60,000 nt of DNA from Takakia lepidozioides. Lineage: Eukaryota > Streptophyta > Takakiopsida > Takakiales > Takakiaceae. Every line of letters begins with the position of its first letter. Positions within the stretch are counted from its first letter, which is position 1. This document shows positions 26,001 through 35,651 of this stretch, piece by piece. The stretch is from contig CM060731.1 in assembly GCA_030704615.1 (NCBI GenBank), forward strand, positions 14,262,001 through 14,322,000. The letters are read 5' to 3'. Below the pieces are notes generated by a model. That model had not been told where the DNA came from and searched no databases. It worked only from the letters and a program-made list of their open reading frames with translations. A program made the position numbers and the translations under genes.

Positions 26001-26085
26001 CGGGCGCTGACAGCAAGAGCGCGGGGCCAACCCCGTCAGCTGCCGCATGCAGGATCCGTGCTTGATAGCTTGTGTGTGAGCTCAT
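20069..26085 (-). CDS. Long-form tRNase Z (ribonuclease Z, ELAC2/TRZ3-4 type)
   Basis: This endonuclease removes the 3' trailer of pre-tRNAs before CCA addition. Proposed exons: 26085-25876, 24488-24339, 23962-21407, 21348-21307, 21147-20707 and 20578-20069, all phase 0, about 1302 residues. Exons 1-2 encode the degenerate N-terminal beta-lactamase half (EGFARLALEHKL, then GGLGGLLLRLAQDG). The C-terminal half has every catalytic motif: GTGSAEP near residue 834, HKHADH at 895-900, PVDHC near 1043, SGDTRP near 1066, HEATFE near 1087, HST near 1104 and LTHFSQRYPQ near 1124. NVGLAFDGM follows. Between the halves lie about 700 Ser/Gly-rich residues, making it roughly 400-500 residues longer than plant relatives as I know them. 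An in-frame TGA precedes the ATG at 26085. The 42-bp fourth exon and the exon 2 donor (24339, or a nearby alternative) are the least certain points. Confidence 0.88.
24535..24988 (+). mobile_element. 5'-truncated LINE-like insertion with 20-bp direct repeats
   Basis: The 20-mer ACGTCTTATGAGTACATTCT occurs at 24535-24554 and again at 24969-24988. Between them a short frame reads EDNVHFLIHCPGYSHQRM, which resembles the zinc-binding C-terminus of non-LTR reverse-transcriptase proteins (HFLxxCPxY...R). Long flanking repeats plus an RT C-terminal scrap fit a heavily 5'-truncated LINE inserted in the first intron of the tRNase Z gene. No poly(A) tail is evident. Confidence 0.5.
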
Positions 26086-26210
26086 CGTCGCTCCTCAGTC
26101 AACACATAACAAAGCCCACACACGACTTGTGCTTTCTACAGTCTCGCATAGACTACTACTCTCATCACTGCACAATCCTCATCCTGTTTTCACACAGGAA
26201 TCAGGCTAGA

Positions 26211-26245
26211 ATCAGGGTTTAGGGTTTAAGATTTAGGGTTTCAAT
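26211..26245 (-). promoter_or_regulatory. Telo-box cluster upstream of tRNase Z
   Basis: On the minus strand there are two AAACCCTAAA cores (26218-26227 and 26232-26241), about 130-155 bp 5' of the ATG at 26085. Telo-boxes (AAACCCTAA) are common in plant promoters of translation and ribosome-biogenesis genes. Their role here is inferred from position only. Confidence 0.5.
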
Positions 26246-26264
26246 AGATAGCCAACTATAGTCC

Positions 26265-26500
26265 AATAATAGTTAGCTCAGCTGGAAAGTGCACAATGTG
26301 TCGCCTTGGTGGTTCCGGGTTCAATCCCGCTTCCCTGCCCGGTGTGTGGATTGGTCGTTTCTGGATGTTATCGCCCTGAGTGTCTCCATGGCTTATCTGA
26401 AAGGGGGTTAATTTTCCCCCCTCCTCAAGGGCCTGAATCGCTCTCAGGTTGTTTTCTTTTTTTCTTTTCTTGAATAATTCCCAGGTTTCCTTTATAAAAC
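26265..26500 (+). mobile_element. tRNA-derived SINE
   Basis: A Pol III A box, TAGCTCAGCTGG (26274-26285), and a B box within CCGGGTTCAATCCCG (about 26315-26328) are 40-45 bp apart, as in a tRNA. The downstream body ends in a T-rich, pyrimidine-rich tract near 26455-26475. It is not a functional tRNA because the 3' acceptor arm does not pair. It lies in the 5' region of the tRNase Z gene, in the opposite orientation. Confidence 0.75.
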
Positions 26501-27374
26501 CAAAACAAAACAATATAGTCAAATAGCCAAATATAGCCAAACCAAATAGCCAAATATAATCAGGTAAATATAGTCCAGATAGTCCAAATATAGACAAGTA
26601 AATTATTTCTGTTTAATTCTTTATTCATGTATTTTTGCATATTTGGTGGGGGGAAAGGTCCCAGTTTTATCAACGAAGCTTTTGTATAGGGTACGGTGGC
26701 TGGAGAGCAGGAACTTTAAGCGGGAGGGTATGTGGAGGAACAAAGAACTGGCTCAAATTTCCTACGGGATTTGGTAGGGTACCTTGCACCCAGTAAGCTA
26801 CCCTCCAACATCCCCTAGAAAATTTGAGCAGTTCTTTACGCAGTCAGGAAGACCGCGTCATGAAGCCCTGTGAAGCTGCCAATTTCCAGCAGTCAGTGGG
26901 TAACTCAAATGCAGGAAGTACTAGCTACAAAAGAGGTTGGGGATGGACGGACAGCATGCTGATTGTTCCTGTTAGCTTGCGCTTGCTTTGATCTTTGCTG
27001 CATTGCAGCCCTGTTGTGGCAATGGGGTTGTGTACCCATCTCTTTGTAAGCCTCATGGCAATGTAAGGCTATTTTACCTTGAATCAATTTGACTCACAGG
27101 GCTCCGCCCCCTTCTTTACTAAAGAAAGAAGAAGAGAAAAGAGAGTAATCCCGGTGTTGCTGTCCAGAAATCCTCTAGCTTTTAGTAGCATAGGTATATG
27201 GGTCACTATGCCTGCACCATGGCTAACAGGTGGAAAATCGAAGGACTACTTTCTGCTAGTTTCCTCATACAAAAGCTGATGGAGCACTGAACGAATTGCC
27301 ATGTCATTGTACATGGAAAAGACACCCTCTCCTCCATCATCTGAACATTTCAGCATTTAAGAACATGCTCCTTC
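26501..27374. other. Intergenic, AT-rich simple sequence then spacer
   Basis: 26510-26600 is a degenerate array of AATAGCCAAATATAG-like words. The remainder shows no recognisable gene. Confidence 0.5.
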
Positions 27375-27690
27375 CACCAGTAACTCCCCACAAAAACACA
27401 CTCCATCTTGGAAGCGGTGAAAGGCATCCCGTACAACTGCTCACCCAACAATCTTCGAGATGTACTTGGTGAGTGTATGGCAGTCGCCACACACACGAGG
27501 CTTTTGATGATGTAGAGAGGAATCCCAGATGTGCTGATTAGCCCAGAAGCAATGGCCGACTGACCAGCTTCTCACTGCGGTGACAATGAGAATATTCCTT
27601 TTGCTCCTCCTCCACATCATGTGAGGCACGTACCCTGACTTCTACATCTGCCCAGACAATCTTTACAGAATTTCCTCAATTTGTGGGCAC
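27375..27690 (-). pseudogene. Truncated DYW-domain copy
   Basis: It aligns base by base with the 3' end of the intact PPR-DYW gene beginning at 28026, from its C-terminal codons (the TGGTGGAGTTAC-type end has replaced DYW) through RVCGDCHTLTKYISKIVG. Indels break the frame upstream of this, where KLAIAFGL should be. No PPR repeats precede it. It is a partial local duplicate about 350 bp from the parent. Confidence 0.85.
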
Positions 27691-28025
27691 CTTGGCAGCT
27701 ACTTTCAAACTGTAGTCTGCACGTTGAGACCTGCATGTTGAGACCTGCATTCTCATTGAAATGACTGGTGGTTAGTAGAGCAATAGGCGTCCTCTTTCCA
27801 ACTCTTTCTTTTCTTGGTAATGAAGTTCTCTATCTACTTGCCCAGATTTTACTGTAGCAGTTAAATTTGGTTTTAGCATAACAGGCTATTCATATTGTTC
27901 TACTTTGTCCCGAGGGCCCCTATGGATGTTACTTTCTTCTTTCAATGCCAATCGGTGTGGTCATGACCGTGTCTTCACCTGAGGTATAAACTGCTGTATA
28001 TGAGGGATTGAGCACTTTGCTCATA

Positions 28026-31000
28026 TCACCAGTAATCCCCACAAGAACACACTCCATCTCGGAAGTGGTGAAACCGGTTCGCATCCCTTACAACAATTGT
28101 TCGCCCAGCAATCTTTGAGATGTACTTGGTGGCCGTGTGGCAGTCACCACACATACGAAGGTTCTTGATGAGACACAAAGGTGTCCCAGGGGATGTGCTG
28201 ATCAGCCCAAAAGCGATGGCCAGCTTCTCACTGTGGTGCCCCAGAGAGGATTCCTTTCGCTCCTCCTTCACATCATGCAATACAAAGCGTGTGTCAGGCA
28301 CATACCCTGCCTCCTTCATCTGCTCAGACAACCTTTCCAGCTCAGCATGGATTTCTTCAATTCGTGGATGAAGTTTGTCATCTACAAGGAATGTGTGCGC
28401 CCCTTCGTTGACCTCAATGCAGCAGCGACCTGGCTCCTTTCTGACCCCTCTGGCCTTCATCATCTTCCTTACCTTTGCTGTATCATCCCACCTGCCAGCT
28501 GCAGCATAGACATTCGACAGCAGCACATAAGTTGCAGCATCCTGTGGATCCCACTTGAGACTGCATTTTGCTGCACGTTCGGCCACCTCGACGTTGCCAT
28601 GAATTCTGCAGGCACCAAGCAAGGCCTTCCACACCACAGCATCTGCTTCGGTTGGCATGTTCTTAATGAAGTCCTCGGCCTCATCCAAATGCCCTGCGCG
28701 ACCAAGAAGGTCCACCATACAGCCAAAATGCTCCCCTGTAGGACTGAGGCCATGATCTTGACTTAAAGTATCCCAATACTGTCTTCCTTCATCCACTAGG
28801 CCCATATGGCTACATGCAGAGAGAACACACAGAAATGTGATACAATTTGGCTTCAACCCTTCCTGTTGCATTTGTTTAAGCAAATCCAGAGCTTTCCTAC
28901 CAAACCCATGCTGGGCATATCCTGCAATCATTGCGTTCCAGGAGACAATGTTTCGTTGTGCCATGTTGTCAAACACATGACGTGCATCCTCTATATTCCC
29001 ACATTTGGCATACATGTCGACCGTGGCAGTGCCCAGAATTGTATTTGGCACGATTCCCGATGTCAAGAGGTCAGCATGGACCTCTTTACCCTTCTCCAGG
29101 GCTGCCAGGCTGGCACATGCATTGAGAACGCAAACAAATGTGACCTGGTTAGGTATCACCCTTTCATGTTTCATTTGCTCGTAGGTCTCCAGAGCCTCCC
29201 TACCACACCCATGCTGGGCATATCCTGCGATCATTACATTCCATGAGACCACATTTCGTTGAGCAATATTATCAAATATACCACGTGCATCCTTTATGCT
29301 CCCACATTTGGCATACATATTAACCAGTGTATTCTCCAGAATGATACCTGGCACAATTTCAGCTTTCAAGATTTCAGCATGGACCTCTTTCCCCTTTACC
29401 AAGAAACTGTGGCTGGCACAAGCATTGAGCACACATATGAACGTGACATGGTTGGGAGTCACCCTTGCCATTATCATTTGCTCATAGGTCTCTACAGCCT
29501 CCCTACCACACCCATGCTGGGCATATCCTGCAATCATCGCACTCCACGAGACCACATCTCTTTGAGCCATATTGTCAAACACTTGTCTTGCATCCCTTAT
29601 GCTCCCACATTTGGCGTACATGTCGACCAGGGCAGTGTCCAAAATGGTATCGGACACAATCCCAACTTTCATGATGTCAGCATGGACCTGTTTGCCCTTC
29701 TCCAGGGCTGCCAGGCTAGCACAGGCCTTGAGAATGCAAACGAATGTGACGTGGTTGGGGGTCACACCTTCCTCTATCATTTGCTCATAGGTCTCCAAAG
29801 CCTCCCTACCATTACCATGCTTGGCATATCCTGCCACCATTGTATTCCATGTACACCTATCTCGTTCAGGCATTTTGTCAAACACCTGACGTGCATCTAC
29901 AATGGTTCCACACTTGGCATGCATGTTGACAAGCGTGTTGAGTAGAAAGATGTCTGGCTTGATTCCACTTTTGATAATGTGGGCATGAACCTGCTTTCCC
30001 TCTGCTAGGCCTTTCATCTTGATACACTCCTGCAAGAGACAGGCATAAGTATTGCAGTCTGCCAATATGGCCCCTTGGTTCAAAATGTTCAATGCATCTT
30101 TCAGTCGTCCCGCCTTACATAGTGACCTAACATCCCCACAAGTGCCCAAAGAATTCTTGTCGACTCCTTTGCTTGGTCCTCTTCCAAATACAGTCGTGAC
30201 ATTGTATGTGTCTGATCCAAGCAACTGTGCTGCTCGTGCTTTCAATCGATCATCCACCCATGGAGGCTTCTTGTTGCTATCAGTCGACAGTACCTCTTTG
30301 GTACTCTTGTGCTTGGAATCTAGTCCTCTCTGATGGATCTGCACCCACACTCCGTCCTGGGCTCCTTCAGCCATCCTTGCCTCCACAGCCAGAATCATGT
30401 GGATCCTAGGCCCCACAGCAAGTGACTAACAGTGAACCCGAATCTATACATAAAACATACTACCCCTACCTCCTTGCCAACGTTGGCTCTGGCATAATCT
30501 TTCGGGACCTTTCCAGCTGGAACCTAAACCTCCGAGAGTTGTGAGTTAGGTTTGAACTACCACGTAGATCAAAATCCTCATACTGCTTGCACACAGCCAA
30601 CTAAACAGTCATAAGGGATTCAGTGTTGAGAATTACGTATTGGTGCAAAGTGCGGTGTTTCACAGAGTCAGCATTGCTACATTGGCCCTCCAGTCTAGAT
30701 ATAAGTCTAGTGGCTGTGGTTGCAATACCAATTTCCTACAAGTTCAAACCAGGTAGAGAATATTGACTGTTGGCATGTGCCACCTCCACAGCTTCATCCT
30801 AGCAGGATAATCCTCCTCAGAGATAGTTGGGGGTGGATCGACCAGGGTATTGAGAAGACCTGGAATCTCAATACGACAGGCGTTCACCTTTTTACCTCGA
30901 TTGTCCAACCATTGATTGGGGTCTGCAAAATATTCGTTCCAACGCTTCTTCAAGTCTGTAATTTCGCTTTTTGAAACTTGGCGTTTCTGGCCTCCTCGCT

Positions 31001-31313
31001 CTTCCCCCTCTCCCTTACCTTCTAGTCTCCATTCATGGTCTCCTTTCTCATCTTCCTCTCCACTAATTGAATCTTCATTTTCTGCTCTCCACTGCCCCGC
31101 AATCATCCCGAAACTGCTTGAAGCAAATCTGCCTGCAATCCAGTTCGGAGAATGCACGGGGAACCCGTACAGAGAATACAGGCCACACCTTCCTGAAACT
31201 CTCAGCACGGGGTCAGGCTTGCAAGCAGCGTAGCCTTGGGGAGGCTTGCGAGTGAACTCCGACACACCTGGAGAACATGTGGAGGGCGCCATGTTTACTA
31301 CATGCGCTGCCAT
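28026..31313 (-). CDS. PPR-DYW RNA-editing factor with N-terminal PDF-like motif
   Basis: PLS-class PPR proteins with a DYW domain carry out C-to-U editing in chloroplasts or mitochondria. I propose two exons, 31313-30888 and 30338-28026, both phase 0, 912 residues. Exon 1 gives a plausible organelle-targeting peptide (residues 1-65), an acidic stretch, then WNEYFADPNQWLDNRGKK. Exon 2 continues IHQRGLDSKHKST...KPPWV. Together these match in order and spacing the PDF motif of organellar single-strand-binding OSB proteins. PLS repeats follow, several nearly identical (MIAGYAQHG, VDMYAKCG). E and E+ regions follow, then a DYW domain with HSE (844-846), CGDCH (872-876), CSC (906-908) and terminal DYW. 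If exon 1 is not joined, the first ATG is at 30398 and the protein has 790 residues. No stop interrupts exon 2. Confidence 0.88.
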
Positions 31314-32202
31314 TCCTGCTCCTTCTCCACGACTTTCTTCAAATAACCCAACATCAAATCATGGTAATGCATTGCTTACACTAGACCACAAGAGATCATG
31401 ATGCTGCACCTCCTCTTCTCTCTCCATGCAAGCTTCCGGTGAAGGATCCAAACAAACCCAACACACAACAGAATTCTGCCTTGATATAATAAGTCTCTCG
31501 GTTGTCCCGAGAGCCAAATTGCACAGACCAACGCTTAGAATACGGAACCCAAGTTTAAGTCATCGAAATGGAAGCAACTGCTCACACTACTCCACTAATC
31601 CGCCTCCGTAAAGCCCAACGATGCAGCACCACTTTTTCTCTCTCCATACTACCCACTGCGAGCTTCATCACCACTTTAGCATTCAAACACACCGAACAGC
31701 CGAGTACCCATTGTACCTTGAAATCGTAACCCCTAACCTTCTTCGAGCATAATCATACAGGTTACTAATTGTAATCGTACAATCACACGAGTTGGACAAA
31801 GAGCAGAGTTCTCTGCTCTTTGAAGAATGTTCTGCATTGTGGGTTTCTATGCGTACACGACCGATCTGACAAGCGCGACAATTTTCATTTTGTCAAAGAG
31901 ATTGGAATCCTGCATCATCACAAAAGCCCTCTAAGCTTAGTACACAAGTACGTAGTCATCAGTCGGTAGTCATCAGTAAATCATACCCGCGGATCAACGA
32001 AAGATTTAAGAAGAAAGGATCCGAGGAATGGTGAACTGTCGACGTGTGGCGGCAGTTTGCCTCCACGAAGCCGCATGAACAGCTTCCAGTTCATGTTTTG
32101 GTGAGCTGCAGTATGGAAGGGATGATCCAGCGCAAGATTCTTCCGTGGGGCCACACTCCATGTTATTTAGAGAGCCGAGAGCAGTGAGAGTTGGCTTAAG
32201 CA
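31314..32202. other. Intergenic between divergent PPR-DYW and SDR genes
   Basis: No supported gene. It should hold both promoters. An inverted AGAGCAGAGTTCTCTGCTCT palindrome lies at 31800-31819. Confidence 0.5.
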
Positions 32203-34465
32203 ATGGTGGGCGTGGTGGCTGTCGTGGGTGTCGGCCCGGGGCTGGGCACTTTGCATCGTCGCCATCCTCTCTCGTAATTCTGGTCGGTGACCGTTTCTTC
32301 CAAATTGAGTTTTCTTTGGAAAGCTTTTGTGCACATCTCTGCTCTTTCACAGGGCATTTGTTGGTTGTTTTGTTGGTTGTTTGGAATGTAGCTCTGGGTG
32401 TCTATCTGGGCCTGATCATTCGATTTTCCATACACTGAAACCGTAGGAAGTTTTTGGACCTCTTCCCCTATATTCTCCAGCGATCTATGCTTTTCTGTTC
32501 TTCCCCCTGCCTTAAGTTAGCTGGTTACACTTTATGTTAGCATGCATCAAAGGAAATTCCATGGGAGACATATCACGAGGCTCGCGCCCTATCCATCCCC
32601 AAGGGTCAAGTCCAAAATCCTTTTGTTAAGAGCGAAGAAAATGTCGAGGCTTTGAGTCCAATGAGCCGACAGCAGTCTGAGTTGAAGAAACACAATCCCT
32701 GTCAAGGTTTGTAATTGGTGTCAGTGAATAGATTGTGATACGATGGCGAGTCTACTACCGGGCGCTACTTCTGACAAGAGATGGTTCTCTCTGCAGAGAA
32801 GCTGAGGAAGCTTGCTGAGGAAATAGTGGACAAGGAGAGCACTGCGCAGGTGTGCGCCATTCCCATAGACTGTGCTGATGCCAGGTCGGTGAAGGAGGCC
32901 TTTGAGGCTGTGAACTCGCTCGGCACCGTCGAAGTCCTGGTGTGTGCCTCTTGACCTTTTCTTCTCACACATTTAAAAGGAGGAGCGAGATTGGGGCACA
33001 ACGTCCATGGAATGCTGCCATTGGTTACTTGCGTATATAGGCCTTGCATGTTGGAAATGATGTGACTGGAAACAACTCCAGTCCTCCCCTTCCTTAATAT
33101 CTACTCACAATTTCCCAGATGTGATCCATGGGGTCATATGCCCACTTTTTGGATGTTTGAAGTGGTCAGAAGTGCATGCTTGAATGCTCTCGTCTCATGA
33201 CATATGCTTGAGGTTACAGGTGTACAATTTGAAAACAACGTTTCCATGGCCTCCTCGAAAGTTTACAGACATCAGCTCGGAGTCATTTGAGCAGTCATTG
33301 ATGGCACCCAGTATGGGTGCCTTCCACTGTGTTCAGCAGGTTTGTCTACTTTCTTCCCTTGCAAATGGTTCATAGAAGACTACCAAGAAGTCCAGCACTC
33401 CACACTAGGTAAAGCTACAGTATTGTCATCAACAGTATCGTTATTTTTTGAAAAGTCACTAGACTGTTGTGTGAGTGGGGCATGGCAATGTTGGGTTGAG
33501 GTTGATACTCTGGTTGGCTAAATTCCCCCTTCAACTGACTTCAGGAGGGTGGATGGATGGTCAAGGAGTTCATTGTCCTCCCTGTCACTTTCTTCTGCTC
33601 AATTCAAACTGACAGTATCCATCAGCACCAATCAACAGAATGAAGGAACAGTCAATCACAAGAGTGAACTGCTTCAGAAGTTCATTTATAACTGTCAGCT
33701 TGCTAAGTGACACCAGTGGATGGGTTGGGCAGGTATTACCGGGCATGGTTGAGAGGCAAAAGGGTACTCTGTTGTTTACAGGAGCTACTGCTTCCATTAG
33801 AGGGGGTGCAGGCTTTGCAGAACTTGGTGTGTAGTACATTCTGATTCCTTCATATCCCTTGATCTCCTCACTGTTGCATAAACGTAATCTAGCAAGGTTG
33901 TTCTCATAGGTAAAAGATGGTTGTTTTTGGTGGTGAAGTGTCACTCATGTTGAAAGTTAGAGCATTAACAACAGAATTGCCTATGGAGTTGTACTTTGCA
34001 GCATGCACCTTATATGGTACTGGTGATTGCTTGTGGCTTTAAGCTTATCTCCGGGAGATGTTGGTGCAGCCTGTGGAAAATTTGCACTGAGAGCTCTTGC
34101 ACAATGTCTAGCACGGGAGTATCATCCACAAGGCATCCATGTTGCTCATGTGATTATTGACGGCATTATCGGCAACTCCAGGTTAGAACTGACCACCTTG
34201 GCAGCTGTACAACCACAAAGATGATAGATGCATGCATTTGGCGGTGCATCCTTGTAAAACTTTCTTACCTTGCCCGCCTGTCTGGGCATCTCTGCATTTT
34301 AGAACATACTAAAGCTGCTACACTGGTGTGGGTCTAAAAACTTTTCGACTCCTTTCATCTGGGGTCATGGGGTCAATGTAGTGAGCAACGCACGACATAG
34401 CACGCAGTTGATTCCGACATTACTCACATGAGCTTGATCTGCGCCCCAACCAGGAGAAATTTTAG
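32203..34465 (+). pseudogene. Short-chain dehydrogenase/reductase, damaged at both ends
   Basis: Exons: 32203 onward, 32797-32939, 33220-33339, 33733-33826, 34070-34181, and a terminal piece at 34427-34465. The central exons join in phase with good GT/AG sites and encode a classical SDR: KLRKLAEEI, PIDCADARSV, EVLVYN, MGAFHCVQQVLPGM, LLFTGATASIRGG, a GKFALRALAQCLARE helix and HVAHVIIDG. The first exon starts MVGVVAVVGVGPGLG (Rossmann loop) but then changes frame. The helix that must follow the glycine motif is missing, and VAILSRNSG resumes one base out of frame, consistent with loss of about 29 bp. The last exon keeps HELDLRPNQEKF and a stop but has no usable acceptor in frame. The canonical Tyr of YxxxK also appears as a Cys (ACGKFA), as in some plant relatives. 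Another reading is an unusual splice form of a live gene. Confidence 0.7.
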
Positions 34466-35651
34466 TGATGTCTGCTGAGTTGTTGGAGATTGCAGTCTCA
34501 AGTTACTTTCGTGCATGATCCAAGTCTTTGTAGCTTCTGACATGCCATCACGGACAGTGAGAATCAGATGAAAATATAATGAACAGTGGTTTTGGCTGAA
34601 TGCCTTGCGTAAGCAGGTTCCCAATCCTCAAAAGTATTCGATTTAAATCCGTGGATCTTTGGCGATCATTCCCAATAGGTTCCCAAAGCTATTAATTCCC
34701 AACATGTCTCCCAAGTTCGCAAAGAATATTTCAAAAAACTGAGTAGACAGTTTGTACACCCAGAAATAGTGTGAAACTGTCTCGCAACTTTCTTTTCAAG
34801 AGAGAAGAGTGATGCACTGAAATGCTGTGCAAGAATTGAAGTGGTACTTCATAGTTCATACAATGCTTCCTGCACTAAAGTCTTGGTCAGGCTGTTGTCT
34901 GCAGTGTACTGGCTTAACTTGTGTGGTATATGAGATACTCTTCATTCTGTTCTAAAACCTTAGATCTAGAACAGACTAAAGTCTTGGTCAGGCTGTTGTC
35001 TGCAGTGTACTGGCTTAACTTGTGTGGTATATGAGATACTCTTCATTCTGTTCTAAAACCTTAGATCTTCATTCTGTTCTAAAACCTTAGATCTAGAACA
35101 GACGACATTTTTCCGGTTATATCTTGTCAATACTCACATCAGGAAAATCCTTTGTTTCGTGCTTCACATTTTCTTCCAGTATACCTAGTATCATTTCGGC
35201 CTTAATGATTGGGATTTTGGGATTTTGATAGTGATACGCATGTGCATGACCCTGTTGACCATAATAGTTCTATGGCTGCATTTGCTACCACGGTTATATC
35301 GCAGGTGCCTTATCAAGGTCAACATTGAGTATCTTTCATGGAAAGCCCAGCAAACCATGATTACCATTCACTTCAAATACAATTTCTAATTTATCAGTTA
35401 CATGCAGAGCTCTATCTCCTAATTCAAACTGCATATTGACCCACATTCTTCAAAACCTTCGACGTAACTCATGCATGAGACCAGATTAGTTTTGCATACT
35501 GACGCTTGATTGCTAGTGAAAGAAATGTCTTCAGTCAGGAAGACAACTTATTCTGAATAGGTAACTGGAGCAGAAACCAATAGCACAGATCAGAGCTTCT
35601 GCTACTGATCTGAAGGGTCAACTGCGCCATCTAGCAACCAGGGAATGTGCC
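34466..35651. other. Intergenic between convergent SDR and HPR1 genes
   Basis: No supported gene. It contains the tandem duplication at 34874-35092. Confidence 0.55.
34874..35092. repeat. Perfect 101-bp tandem duplication with a nested 26-bp duplication
   Basis: The unit starting ACTAAAGTCTTGGTCAGG at 34874 repeats at 34975. Within the second copy CTTCATTCTGTTCTAAAACC and 6 more bases are duplicated (35041-35066 and 35067-35092). The copies look identical, so both events are recent. Confidence 0.95.

Noticed and set aside
28137-29945. Plus-strand ORFs of 146-228 residues opposite the PPR-DYW gene
   Set aside because: They are antisense shadows; the repeated PPR codons create repeated open antisense frames.
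30339-30398. ATG at 30398 as the start of the PPR-DYW gene
   Set aside because: Possible, but it leaves a PDF half-motif without its N-terminal part, which exon 31313-30888 supplies in exact phase and spacing. Kept only as the fallback.
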